This document shows, in pieces, positions 1 through 11,164 of a stretch of DNA of 64,000 nt. Positions within the stretch are counted from its first letter, which is position 1; every line of letters starts with the position of its first letter. Source of the stretch: Gemmatimonadota bacterium (GTDB lineage Bacteria; Gemmatimonadota; Gemmatimonadetes; Gemmatimonadales; GWC2-71-9). The notes under the pieces are model-generated. The model did no database searches. It saw nothing but the letters and a program-made list of their open reading frames with translations, and was not told where the DNA came from. The stretch covers positions 821,001-885,000 of the forward strand of contig JADJOM010000003.1 in assembly GCA_016713785.1 (NCBI GenBank), in the 5' to 3' direction. Position numbers and translations under genes: made by a program.

Positions 1-313
1 CCGATCACCGCGGCCGCGCGCTCTACTTTTCCCGGGCCCCGATCCCATACCGGCGCGATCCGGGGGGGCCCTGCCGGGACCTCTACTGGCAGCACGTCGG
101 GGTCTACGCCTACCGGCGGGCCGCGCTGGCGCGGTGGGTGGGGTTGCCGCCGGCCCAGGCGGAGCTGGCGGAGCGGCTGGAGCAGCTCCGGGCGCTGCAC
201 CATGGGATGACGGTCGGAGTGGCACGGCTCGAACAGCCCGCGCGGCCGGGGGTCGACACCCCCGAGGACCTGCGCCGCGCGGAGGCATACTGGCTCGCTC
301 AGGAGGAGGACCA

Positions 314-317
<4 letters not shown>
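1..317 (+). CDS. kdsB: 3-deoxy-manno-octulosonate cytidylyltransferase, C-terminal part
   Basis: This is the 3' end of a gene that enters from the left edge; about 104 codons are present, reading in frame from base 3. The fragment opens with the family motif ALYFSRAPIPY, followed by the Y-W-x-H-x-G-x-Y-x-Y stretch and the typical ending GVDTPEDLRRAEAYW. KdsB activates Kdo as CMP-Kdo in the cytoplasm for transfer to lipid A. Its stop overlaps the pyrG start (ATGA). pyrG supplies the CTP that KdsB consumes, and kdsA and kdsC follow, so the cluster makes functional sense. Confidence 0.93.
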
Positions 318-1975
<1,658 letters not shown>

Positions 1976-1976
1976 G

Positions 1977-2816
1977 ATGCCCTGGACCTTTCGCGGGGCG
2001 CCGTTGCTGGTGGCCGGCCCCTGCGTGGTCGAGCCGGGCGACATCATGCCCCGCGTGGCGGAACGGCTGGCGGGGCTCGGCGTCCGGCTCGGCATCCCGG
2101 TCTGCTTCAAGGCCAGCGTGGACAAGGCCAACCGCGCCCGGGGCGACGCGCCCCGCGGGCCGGGGTTCGAGGCGGGCTTACGGTTGCTCGAGCGGGTCCG
2201 GCGGGAAAGCGGGTTGCCGGTCCTGACCGATATTCACGAGCCGGGCCAGGCGGCCCTCGCCGCCGAGGTGGCCGACGCCCTGCAGGTCCCGGCCTTTCTC
2301 TGCCGCCAGACCGACCTGCTCGTGGCCGCGGGTCGCACAGGGCGGCCGGTGAACATCAAGAAGGGGCAGTGGATGGCCCCCGAGGCGATGGCCGGGGCGG
2401 CCGAGAAGGTGCGCGCGGCCGGGGGGATGGACCTCGCCGTGACTGAACGGGGGACCAGTTTCGGGTACGGGGACCTCGTGGTGGACATGCGGAGCTTCGC
2501 CCGGTTGCGCGAGGCCTGCCTGGCGCCGGTCCTCTTCGACGCCACCCACGCCGTGCAGCAGCCGGGGCAGGGCGCGGGTGGGGCCACCGGCGGACAGCGC
2601 GAGCACATTCCCGCCCTGCTGCTGGCCGCCGCCGCGGCCGGCGCGGATGGGTTCTTCCTCGAGACGCATCCGGCCCCGGATCGCGCGCCGAGCGATGGGG
2701 CCACCCAGTGGCCGCTGGACCAGCTGGAGCCGCTGGTGGAACGCGCCCTCGACGTGTGGCACGCCGCCCGGGTGGGGCGGGGCGCCACCGCCTCGGGCCG
2801 CCGGGGGCCGGAGTGA
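1977..2816 (+). CDS. kdsA: 3-deoxy-8-phosphooctulonate synthase, metal-dependent type
   Basis: Condenses phosphoenolpyruvate with arabinose 5-phosphate to give Kdo-8-phosphate. It has 279 residues and a TIM-barrel signature: AGPCVVE, CFKASVDKANR, LTDIHEP, FLCRQTDLL, NIKKGQW, FDATHAVQ and ETHPAPDRAPSDGATQ. Cys16 sits where metal-dependent enzymes such as the Aquifex one carry a metal-ligand cysteine and where the E. coli enzyme has Asn; the His, Glu and Asp partners are also visible. The ATG lies two bases after the pyrG stop. kdsC follows through a GTGA overlap. Confidence 0.97.
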   Translation: MPWTFRGAPLLVAGPCVVEPGDIMPRVAERLAGLGVRLGIPVCFKASVDKANRARGDAPRGPGFEAGLRLLERVRRESGLPVLTDIHEPGQAALAAEVADALQVPAFLCRQTDLLVAAGRTGRPVNIKKGQWMAPEAMAGAAEKVRAAGGMDLAVTERGTSFGYGDLVVDMRSFARLREACLAPVLFDATHAVQQPGQGAGGATGGQREHIPALLLAAAAAGADGFFLETHPAPDRAPSDGATQWPLDQLEPLVERALDVWHAARVGRGATASGRRGPE

Positions 2817-3364
2817 TCGACGGCGCGGTCGCCGGCCGCATCAAGCTGCTCGGCCTGGACGTCGATGGCGTGATCACCAACAACGCCATCTACCTCGGGC
2901 TGGTGGAGGGCCAGCGGATCGAGTTCAAGCAGTTCGACATCCAGGATGGGCTGGCCATGGGCCTGGCCCGCCGGATGGGGCTGCTGGTGGCGTGGGTGAG
3001 CGGTCGCTATTCCGATGCCACCACGCTCCGGGCCACCGAGCTCCGGGTCGACGAGGTGATCCAGGACAAGGGCGCCCGCAAGGTGCCGGCGATGACGGAG
3101 ATGCTGCTTCGGCGCGGCATCGGCTGGGACGAGGTGGCGTTCCTGGGCGATGACCTGGCCGATATCCCGGTGCTGCGGCGGGTCGGACTGCCGCTGGCGG
3201 TGGCCAACGCGGTGGATGAAGTGAAGCGCCTCGCGGCCTGTACCACCCGTGCCAGCGGCGGCGCCGGCGCGGTGCGGGAGGCGATCGAGCTGCTCCTGCG
3301 AGCCCAGGGGCGCTGGGACGACGCGGTGCGGGTCTATCTCGAGGACCGGGGAGAACAGGCATGA
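2813..3364 (+). CDS. kdsC: 3-deoxy-D-manno-octulosonate 8-phosphate phosphatase (HAD family)
   Basis: Removes phosphate from Kdo-8-P to release Kdo. The protein is 183 residues with no cap domain, as expected for KdsC. HAD motif I is LLGLDVDGVITN (DxD), motif II is the serine in WVSGRYS, a lysine in DKGARK serves motif III, and FLGDDLADIPVL is motif IV. The GTG start forms a GTGA overlap with the kdsA stop and the gene ends in an ATGA overlap with lptC. This completes kdsA-kdsC-kdsB in one operon. Confidence 0.95.
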   Translation: MIDGAVAGRIKLLGLDVDGVITNNAIYLGLVEGQRIEFKQFDIQDGLAMGLARRMGLLVAWVSGRYSDATTLRATELRVDEVIQDKGARKVPAMTEMLLRRGIGWDEVAFLGDDLADIPVLRRVGLPLAVANAVDEVKRLAACTTRASGGAGAVREAIELLLRAQGRWDDAVRVYLEDRGEQA

Positions 3365-3945
3365 GGCGTGATGGGGTCGCGTGGCTGGGGCTGCTGCTCG
3401 GCGTGGGGGGCCTGGCGGCCTGCTCCGATGAGGGCGTGAAGCCGACGGTCACCGTCACCGCGGCCGACACCGCCGACCAGGTGCTGACCCGGATGGAGCA
3501 CCTCATCACCACCGATGGGGTGCGGCGCACCCGCGTGCTGGCCGACACCGCCTACATCTACGAACCGACCCAGCTGGCGCGGCTCAAGCAGGTCACGGTG
3601 ACGTTCTTCGATGCCAACGGCCTGGAGCGGTCCACGGTGACGGCCGATTCCGGCCTGTACCAGATGCGCGACGGTTCGATGACGGCGTGGGAGCATGTGG
3701 TGGGCAAGACCCCGGACGGCAAGCGGCTGACCAGCAACGAACTGCGCTACGACGCCCGCAGCCGGGAGATCTCCTCCACCAAGCCATTTGTGTTCGACCG
3801 CCCGGGGCAGCACCTGGAGGGCAATGGCTTCGTGAGCGATCCCGACTTTGCCAACGTGCGCGCCCAGCAGCCGCGGGCCCACCAGCTGCCCGGCCAGGAC
3901 GGCGCTCCCGCGGGCGGCGGCATCCGCCTGCCGGGGCAGGACTGA
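3361..3945 (+). CDS. lptC: LptC-like LPS export protein, predicted lipoprotein
   Basis: 194 residues. It opens with a short hydrophobic signal ending in LAAC (Cys21), a lipobox, so it is predicted to be lipidated. The body has the OstA/LptC beta-jellyroll pattern (RTRVLADTAYIYEP, VTVTFFDANGLERSTVTADSGLY, ELRYDARSREISSTKPFVF, GNGFVSDPDF). E. coli LptC is held by a transmembrane helix instead; lipobox-bearing LptC-like proteins are known outside Proteobacteria. LptC receives LPS from LptB2FG and hands it to LptA. The position between kdsC and lptA-lptB supports the call. The last 25 residues are a Gly/Pro/Gln-rich tail. Confidence 0.85.
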   Translation: MRRDGVAWLGLLLGVGGLAACSDEGVKPTVTVTAADTADQVLTRMEHLITTDGVRRTRVLADTAYIYEPTQLARLKQVTVTFFDANGLERSTVTADSGLYQMRDGSMTAWEHVVGKTPDGKRLTSNELRYDARSREISSTKPFVFDRPGQHLEGNGFVSDPDFANVRAQQPRAHQLPGQDGAPAGGGIRLPGQD

Positions 3946-3950
3946 CCCGC

Positions 3951-5284
3951 ATGCGGCACGGCGCGCCCCTCCTGCTCCTCCTGGCCCTGCCGCTCGCCGG
4001 GCAGGCCCGGCCGGCCCCGCGGAGCGGGGGGTGCAGCTTCTCGCTCGACTACGTGGGCGGGGTGGGCACGCAGCAGGTGTTCGGCGCCGACACCAACTAC
4101 TACGCCGGCGGCGGCGTCCGGATCAGCTGCACGGGGACGCCGGTCCGCATGGCCAGCGACTCGGTTGCGTTCTACGGCCGGGGGCGCAACACGATGGTGG
4201 TGTTCGTGGGCCGCGTGAAGTACCGCGACTCGCTGATCACCCAGGACGCCGACCTCGGCACCTACTACAAGAACGGCGAGCGGTGGGAAGCCCGTGGCAA
4301 CGTCGTGACCGAGAACCTGCAGAATGGTTCCACGCTTCGGGGCCCGTCACTGGACTACCTCCGCACCATGGCCGGGGTCCGGGATACCGCGGAGCTGTTC
4401 GCCATCGGGCGGCCCGTGATCCACTCCGTGACCACCGATTCCACCGGCGCGCGAGGCGAGCCCTACGTGGTCGTCGGGGACCGGGTGCGGATGAAGGGCA
4501 ACGACCGGCTGTGGGCCGGGGGCCGGGTCACCGTGGATCGCAGCGACTTCGCCGCCCGGGGCGACTCGCTCTTCCTCGACACCGGACCAGGAAACCACGG
4601 GTTGCTGCTCGGGACCCCCTCGATGCATGGGCTCGGCCGCGATTCGTTCGAACTGACCGGCCGGCGCATCGAGCTGACGCTCGACGGTCAGGCCATCACC
4701 TACGTCACGGCGGTGGACAGCGGCCACGCGGTGAGCGCCGACCTGGACCTGGTGGCCGACACCATCGGCCTCGATCTGGAGGCGGAGCAACTGGTCCAGA
4801 CGCTGGCGTGGGGGCATGGGCTCCGGCCGCGCGGCCTCACCAGCGACTACGAGATCCGCGGCGACTCGCTGGCCTTCGACACGCCGGCCCGGGTGCTGCA
4901 CGAAGTCCGGGCCTTCCGGGCCGCCTGGGTGGGCGGGGCCCCGGACAGCGCCGGCGGGGAACGCGACTGGATGGCGGGCGACACCGTGGTGGCGCGGTTC
5001 ATCCAGTGGGACTCCGCGGGGAGCCAGCGGACCAGCCTCGGCACCCTGGCGGCCAGCGGCACGGCGCGGTCGTTCTACCGGGTGGCCAACGAGCAGCGAC
5101 CGGGCGGACTGCCGTCCATCAACTATGCGCGGGGAGACCAGATCACGGTGCACATGAAGCCGGCGGGCCGGCGCGGGGTCGAGCGGGTGGACCTGCGCGG
5201 ACGGGTGGATGGGCTCAACCTGGAGGCGGCGCCGGTCGCGCCGGCCCCGGGCGACTCGCTCCCCCCGGCCCGGCCGGAGGCCCG

Positions 5285-5288
<4 letters not shown>
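3951..5288 (+). CDS. LptA/OstA-family periplasmic LPS bridge protein, long form
   Basis: 445 residues with a Sec signal peptide (LLLLLALPLAGQA). Repeated beta-strand units rich in Asp/Gly/Ser follow, with OstA-type phrases such as ADLGTYYKNGERWEARGNVV, RVRMKGNDRLWAGGRVTV and HMKPAGRRGVERVDLRGRVDG. E. coli LptA is about 185 residues, so this protein is more than twice as long and could form a multi-jellyroll bridge on its own. It starts at the ATG six bases after the lptC stop and ends in an ATGA overlap with lptB. An LptD N-terminal-like role is possible, but no beta-barrel follows. Assignment to the OstA superfamily is firm; the exact role is inferred from context. Confidence 0.75.
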
Positions 5289-6447
<1,159 letters not shown>

Positions 6448-6451
<4 letters not shown>

Positions 6452-8112
6452 GAACCGGGCTCTCGCAGCACACGTCCCTGCGGCAGGACCTGCGGATCAA
6501 CCCGCGCCTGTACCAGGCCATGGACATGCTGTACATGCCGATGATGGACCTGCAGCAGCACCTCAAGCAGGAACTCCTCACCAACCCCTTCCTCGACCTG
6601 GTGGAGCCGGAGGAAGAGGACGTGACCCAGGGCGACCAGACGCCCACCAAGGAAGAAGAGAAGGAGAAGATCAAGGAGGAGAACGAGACCGACTGGGAGG
6701 AGATCCTCCTCAACGGTTTCGAGGTGCAGGGCGGGGCCCGCGAGGAGTACGAGGAGAAGGAGTACACCGAGCCGGTCACCGTCGAGACCCACGACCTCCA
6801 GGACCACCTGCGCGAGCAGCTCATGCTCCTGGACCTCACGCCGCGGCAGAAGCTGCTCGTGGAGGAGTTCCTGGGGAACCTCAAGGACGACGGGTACCTC
6901 GCCGCCGGCCTCGACGAGATCCTCACCCAGGTGAACAAGCTCCTCGAGGAGCACGCCGACCGGGCCGCGGGCCGGACCCCGGTCCGCCCGGCCGCACCCG
7001 AGGAGGCCGACGACGACGATGCCTTCCCGGAGGTGTTCGGCGAGGACGTCGAGGAACCGGAGCCCGAGCCGGTGAAGCGCCCCCCGATGATGATCGGCGT
7101 GCCGGCGGGCGGCGCCACGATCATCGCGGAGGACGCCGTGCCCCCCCAGGCGCCCCTGGCGCCCTGGGTGCCGCGTCCCGGGATCCCGTACTTCAGCATG
7201 GCCGAAGTCGAGGAGATGCTGAAGATCCTGCAGCGGCTCGACCCGCCGGGGGTCTGCGCCCGCGACCTGCGCGAGTGCCTGCTGCTGCAGCTCGAGGAGC
7301 GGAAGGAACTGGAGAGCCTCACGTACCGGCTGGTCAATGAGGCCTTCCCCGACCTCATCGCCCATCGCTGGAACGACCTCGGCCGGCGCTTCGGCACCGA
7401 GCCGGCACGGGTCCAGGCGGCCGCGGACCTGCTGGCCCGCCTCGACCCCAAGCCGGGGCTCAAGTACTCCAACGCCGGCGACGGGTACGTGATCCCCGAC
7501 CTGGTGGTCGAGAAGATCGATGGCCAGTACCGGGTCTTCCTCAACGACACCGGCGTCCCGCGGCTCCGGCTCTCCCGCTCCTACCAGGAGCTGGCCCGCG
7601 ACAAGAAGAAGTTCACGCCCGAGCACCGCGAGTTCATCGCCTCCCGGATGAACAGCGCGAACTGGCTGATCCAGGCCATCGAGCAGCGCCGGCAGACCAT
7701 GCTCAAGGTGATGAACTTCATCGTCGACCGGCAGCGGGACTTCTTCGAGAAGGGGATCGAGTACCTCAAGCCCCTCACCCTGCGCGAGGTGGCCGAGGTG
7801 ATCAACATGCACGAGTCCACCGTCAGCCGGGTCACCAACGAGAAGTTCGTGCAGACCCCGCGCGGCGTGCTCCCCCTCAAGTTCTTCTTCTCGAGCGCGC
7901 TCTCGACCGCCAGCGGCGAGGATGCCAGCGCGCGCTCCATCCGGGCCAAGCTGCAGAAGATGGTGGCCGAGGAGAAGACCGGCGACCCGCTCACCGACCA
8001 GCAGATCGTGCACCTGTTCCAGGAGCAGGGCATCAAGATCGCCCGGCGCACCGTGGCCAAGTACCGCGACCAGCTCGGCATCCTCCCGGCCCGGATGCGC
8101 AAGCGGGTATGA
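6448..8112 (+). CDS. rpoN: RNA polymerase sigma-54 factor
   Basis: 554 residues. The N-terminal activator-interacting region is glutamine- and leucine-rich (RINPRLYQAMDMLYMPMMDLQQHLKQELLTNPFL is its core, positions 10-45). Two acidic low-complexity stretches follow, around residues 50-110 and 170-235. The second is longer than in E. coli RpoN. The core-binding domain contains LDPPGVCARDLRECLLLQL, the helix-turn-helix LREVAEVINMHESTVSRVTN follows, and the C-terminal RpoN box reads ARRTVAKYRDQLGI. Start is the GTG overlapping the lptB stop. RpoN recognises -24/-12 promoters and needs enhancer-binding ATPases, none of which is in this window. A matching promoter lies upstream of the pilin gene at 24,491-24,506. 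Confidence 0.97.
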
Positions 8113-9038
8113 ACCGGCCCGTCGTGTCCGTCCTCGTGCCCGCCAAGGACGAGGCGGAAAACCTCCCCGAGTTCGTCCGCCTCTGCGGCACCGCGCTCGG
8201 TCCCGCCGGATTCCCGTTCGAGGTGGTGGTCGTCAACGACGGCTCCCGCGACGCGTCCGCGGCCGTGCTGGAGCGGCTGCGGGCCGAGTTCCCCTTCCTG
8301 CGCGTGGTCACCCACCGGCGCCAGCGCGGCATCGCTGACGCCCTCACCTCGGCCGCGGACGCGGCTCAGGGTGACGTGCTGGTCTTCTACCCCGCGGACC
8401 TGCAGTACCTCCCCGAGGACATCCCCACCCTGGTGCAGCCCATCCTCGACGATGAGGCCGACATCGTCACCGGCACCAAGCAGGGAAAGTACGAGAAGGC
8501 GTTCGTGTCCCGGATCTACAACGGCCTCTGCCGCCTGCTCTTCGGGGTCCAGGTCACCGACCTCAACTCGGTCAAGGCGTACCGTCGGGAGGTGGTCGAC
8601 GGCCTCCCCCTGCGGCCGGACTGGCATCGCTACATGGTCGTCATCGCGGTGACCAACGGGTTCCGCCTCACCAGCCGCCCGGTGCCCCTGTATGCCCGGC
8701 GCGCCGGCGTGTCCAAGTTCACCTGGCGGCGGATCCCCGTCGGCGTGCTCGACCTGCTGTCGGTCTGGTTCCAGCTCCGCTTCGGACGCAAGCCGATGCT
8801 CTTCTTCGGCGTGGCCGGTGCCGTGCTGTTCGTCGTCGGGTTCTTCGCGGGGCTGGTGGCCCTGGTGCTCCGCTTCGGCTACGGGATCGGGTTCCGGCCC
8901 CTGCTCAACCTGGTCGAGACCATGGTGATCAGCGGCATCGTCCTCTTCGGCTTCGGCTTCCTCGGGGAGATGGTGGCGGGGTTGCGGGAGGAAGTGCGCG
9001 AGCATGCGCGGCGCGGCCGTCACCTTGATGGTGGATGA
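8109..9038 (+). CDS. Family 2 glycosyltransferase with C-terminal membrane helices
   Basis: 309 residues. The catalytic N-terminus has the GT-A pattern VSVLVPAKDEAENLPEF, VVNDGSRDAS and FYPADLQYLPEDI, the last standing where a DxD-type motif is expected. Two hydrophobic segments near residues 232-258 and 268-288 anchor it in the membrane. It resembles DPM1/ArnC-like enzymes that move sugars onto polyprenyl phosphate; the sugar cannot be read from sequence. ATGA overlap with rpoN. A 73-base gap with a GC hairpin separates it from the next glycosyltransferase. Confidence 0.88.
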   Translation: MNRPVVSVLVPAKDEAENLPEFVRLCGTALGPAGFPFEVVVVNDGSRDASAAVLERLRAEFPFLRVVTHRRQRGIADALTSAADAAQGDVLVFYPADLQYLPEDIPTLVQPILDDEADIVTGTKQGKYEKAFVSRIYNGLCRLLFGVQVTDLNSVKAYRREVVDGLPLRPDWHRYMVVIAVTNGFRLTSRPVPLYARRAGVSKFTWRRIPVGVLDLLSVWFQLRFGRKPMLFFGVAGAVLFVVGFFAGLVALVLRFGYGIGFRPLLNLVETMVISGIVLFGFGFLGEMVAGLREEVREHARRGRHLDGG

Positions 9039-9059
9039 ACCCGGCCGGCGACCGCTCGA

Positions 9060-9081
9060 GGCAGGCCCGCGCGCGCCTGCC
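9060..9081 (+). terminator. GC-rich hairpin between glycosyltransferase genes
   Basis: GGCAGGC and GCCTGCC form a 7-bp stem around an 8-base GC loop in the 73-base gap 9,039-9,111. There is no U-tract after it, so it may attenuate rather than end transcription. It is the only gap longer than a few bases in the + strand gene string. Confidence 0.3.
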
Positions 9082-9111
9082 CGGGCCGTGCCCGCGCCCG
9101 CCTGACGCCTC

Positions 9112-10251
9112 GTGCGCATCGTCTTCCTGACCCACAACTACCCGCGTCACGCCGGCGACGTGTCCGGCGCCTTTCTGGCCACGCTGGTGCACGCCCTCGT
9201 GGCGCGGGGCCACGACCTGCGGGTGATCGCCCCGAGTGACGGGGGCGAGACCGGGGAGCCCATGCTCGACGGCATCCCCGTGGAGCGGGTGCGCTACGCC
9301 GCGCCGGGCCACGAGACGCTCGCCTACCGGGGCACCATGGCCGAGGCGGCGCGGTCACCGGTGGGCGCGTGGCGAGCGTGGCGGATGGTGCGCGCGCTCC
9401 GCGCCGCGGCCCAGCGCGCCGTGGCCGGGGGCGCCCAGGTGATCCACGCCCATTGGTGGATCCCCGCCGGGCTCGCCGCTCCGCGGGGTGTTCCGCTGGT
9501 CGTCACCCTGCACGGCACCGACGCGGAGCTGCTCGGCCGGTCGGCGGCGGCGCGGTGGCTGGCACGGCCCGTCCTGCGACGCGCACGGGTGGTGACCGCC
9601 GTGTCTGCCGCCGCCGCCGCCCGGCTGCGCCAGGCGACGGGCCGGGACCTCCCGGCATCCTGCCTCCAGCCGATGCCGGTGGACGTGGCGCGGTTCGGTG
9701 GGGCAGGGGCCGGCGGGGGCGGCATGGTGAGCGTGGCCCGGCTCACGCGGCAGAAGCGGGTCGACCTGGCGCTGCGGGCCATGGCCGTGGCCGGGACGCA
9801 CCTCCCGCCGCTCACGATCGTCGGGGACGGGCCGGAGCGGGGCGCGCTTGAGGCGCTGGCGGCCGGACTCGGGCTCGGGAGCCGCGTCACGTTCACCGGG
9901 GCGATGCCGCCCGCCGGGGTCGCCGCGGTGCTCTCCCGGGCTGACCTGGCGCTCTTCCCGGCGGAGAACGAAGGCTTCGGACTCGCGGCGGTGGAGGCGC
10001 TGATGGCGGGGGTCCCGGTGGTCGCCTGCCACGACGGAGGCGGCGTCCTGTCGGTGGTGCCGGCAGTGGGCGCGGGCCGGGTCGTGGCACCCACGCCGAC
10101 TGCGATCGCCCAGGCCGCCCGGGAGCTGCTGGCGGATCCGGCCGCGCGGGGCCTGGCTCGCACTACGGGGGAAGGGTGGCGTGATCGCCTGAGCCCGGCG
10201 CGGGTGGCCGCCGTGTGTGAGGAATGGTACCGGGAGGCGCTGGGTGCGTGA
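9112..10251 (+). CDS. Family 4 (GT-B fold) glycosyltransferase
   Basis: 379 residues with GTG start. The N-terminal Rossmann-like domain begins RIVFLTHNYPRHAGDVSGAFL, typical of GT4 enzymes. The C-terminal nucleotide-sugar domain shows VSVARLTRQKRVDLALRAM, IVGDGPERGALEALA, VTFTGAMPP and the E-x7-E motif in FPAENEGFGLAAVEALMAGVPVVA (first Glu binds the donor in the family). No membrane segment is evident. It overlaps the next gene by eight bases. The acceptor and sugar are unknown; neighbours suggest an envelope glycan or polyprenyl-linked saccharide. Confidence 0.9.
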   Translation: MRIVFLTHNYPRHAGDVSGAFLATLVHALVARGHDLRVIAPSDGGETGEPMLDGIPVERVRYAAPGHETLAYRGTMAEAARSPVGAWRAWRMVRALRAAAQRAVAGGAQVIHAHWWIPAGLAAPRGVPLVVTLHGTDAELLGRSAAARWLARPVLRRARVVTAVSAAAAARLRQATGRDLPASCLQPMPVDVARFGGAGAGGGGMVSVARLTRQKRVDLALRAMAVAGTHLPPLTIVGDGPERGALEALAAGLGLGSRVTFTGAMPPAGVAAVLSRADLALFPAENEGFGLAAVEALMAGVPVVACHDGGGVLSVVPAVGAGRVVAPTPTAIAQAARELLADPAARGLARTTGEGWRDRLSPARVAAVCEEWYREALGA

Positions 10252-11164
10252 CCGCCTGATTCGAATCGCCCGGGCGCTGTTGGCGATCGTGATCCTCGCC
10301 TTCGTGGTCCGGGCCGTCGCCCGGAACTGGGATGCCCTGCGGGCCCAACCCATCCGCTGGGCGTTCCATCCGCTGCCCGCCCTCGGCGCCGTGGTGCTGG
10401 TGTGGAGCATGTACGCGCTCCTCGTCGAGGCGTGGCGGCGGATGCTCGCGGGCTGGGGCGAACACCTCGCGTATCCGACCGCGGCCCGGATCTGGGTCCT
10501 CTCGAGCCTCGGGAAGTACGTGCCGGGGAAGGTGTGGGCCATCGCGGGCATGGCGCTCATGGCCCGTGACGCCGGGGTCTCCGGCTGGGCCGCCACGGCT
10601 TCTGCGGTCATCCTCCAGGTGATGGCCGTGGGGACCGGCGCGATCGTGGCCATGGGGTTCGGTGGCGCGGCCATGGAGGCGACGCACCCCGGGGTGCCGC
10701 GCTATTTTGTCGCGGGCGCCGCGGTGGCCGCGGTTGCCCTCGCCGGCCTCTGCTTCCCGGCGCCCCTCCGCCGGTTGCTCGGCCTGGTGGGCGTCCGCGC
10801 GGAGGCTGCCACGCCTGGCGTGGCGCCGGTGCTGCTCGGCGTCCTCGCCAACCTGACCGCGTGGCTGGGGTACGGCATCAGTCTATGGCTCCTGGCCCGG
10901 GCCACGGTGCCCGACGGAAACCTGGGAATGCCGCTGGCCGTTGCTTCGTTCGCCGCCTCCTACGTAGCGGGGCTGGTCGCGCTCATCTTCCCCGGGGGGC
11001 TGGTGGTGCGCGAGGGCGTGCTGGTCGCCATGCTCCAGGGGCCGCTCGGGCTGGGCCCGGCCACCGCGCTGGCCATCGGGTCGCGGATTCTGCTGACCAT
11101 CACGGAACTGGGCGCTGCCGTCCCGTTCCTCTTTCTTCGTCCGGGGAAACCCCGTGCCGTCTGA
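10244..11164 (+). CDS. Flippase-like integral membrane protein (UPF0104/LPG synthase TM family)
   Basis: 306 residues and about eight hydrophobic segments. Motifs of the lysylphosphatidylglycerol-synthase transmembrane family are visible: WSSLGKYVPGKVW-type sequence (LSSLGKYVPGKVWAIAGM) near residue 85 and FPGGLVVREGVL near residue 250. GTG at 10,244 is chosen because GGGAGG lies six bases upstream; a GTG at 10,217 is possible but poorly placed. Members of this family usually sit beside glycosyltransferases and are thought to act on lipid-linked substrates. That role is inferred here from context only. Confidence 0.8.
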   Translation: MRDRLIRIARALLAIVILAFVVRAVARNWDALRAQPIRWAFHPLPALGAVVLVWSMYALLVEAWRRMLAGWGEHLAYPTAARIWVLSSLGKYVPGKVWAIAGMALMARDAGVSGWAATASAVILQVMAVGTGAIVAMGFGGAAMEATHPGVPRYFVAGAAVAAVALAGLCFPAPLRRLLGLVGVRAEAATPGVAPVLLGVLANLTAWLGYGISLWLLARATVPDGNLGMPLAVASFAASYVAGLVALIFPGGLVVREGVLVAMLQGPLGLGPATALAIGSRILLTITELGAAVPFLFLRPGKPRAV

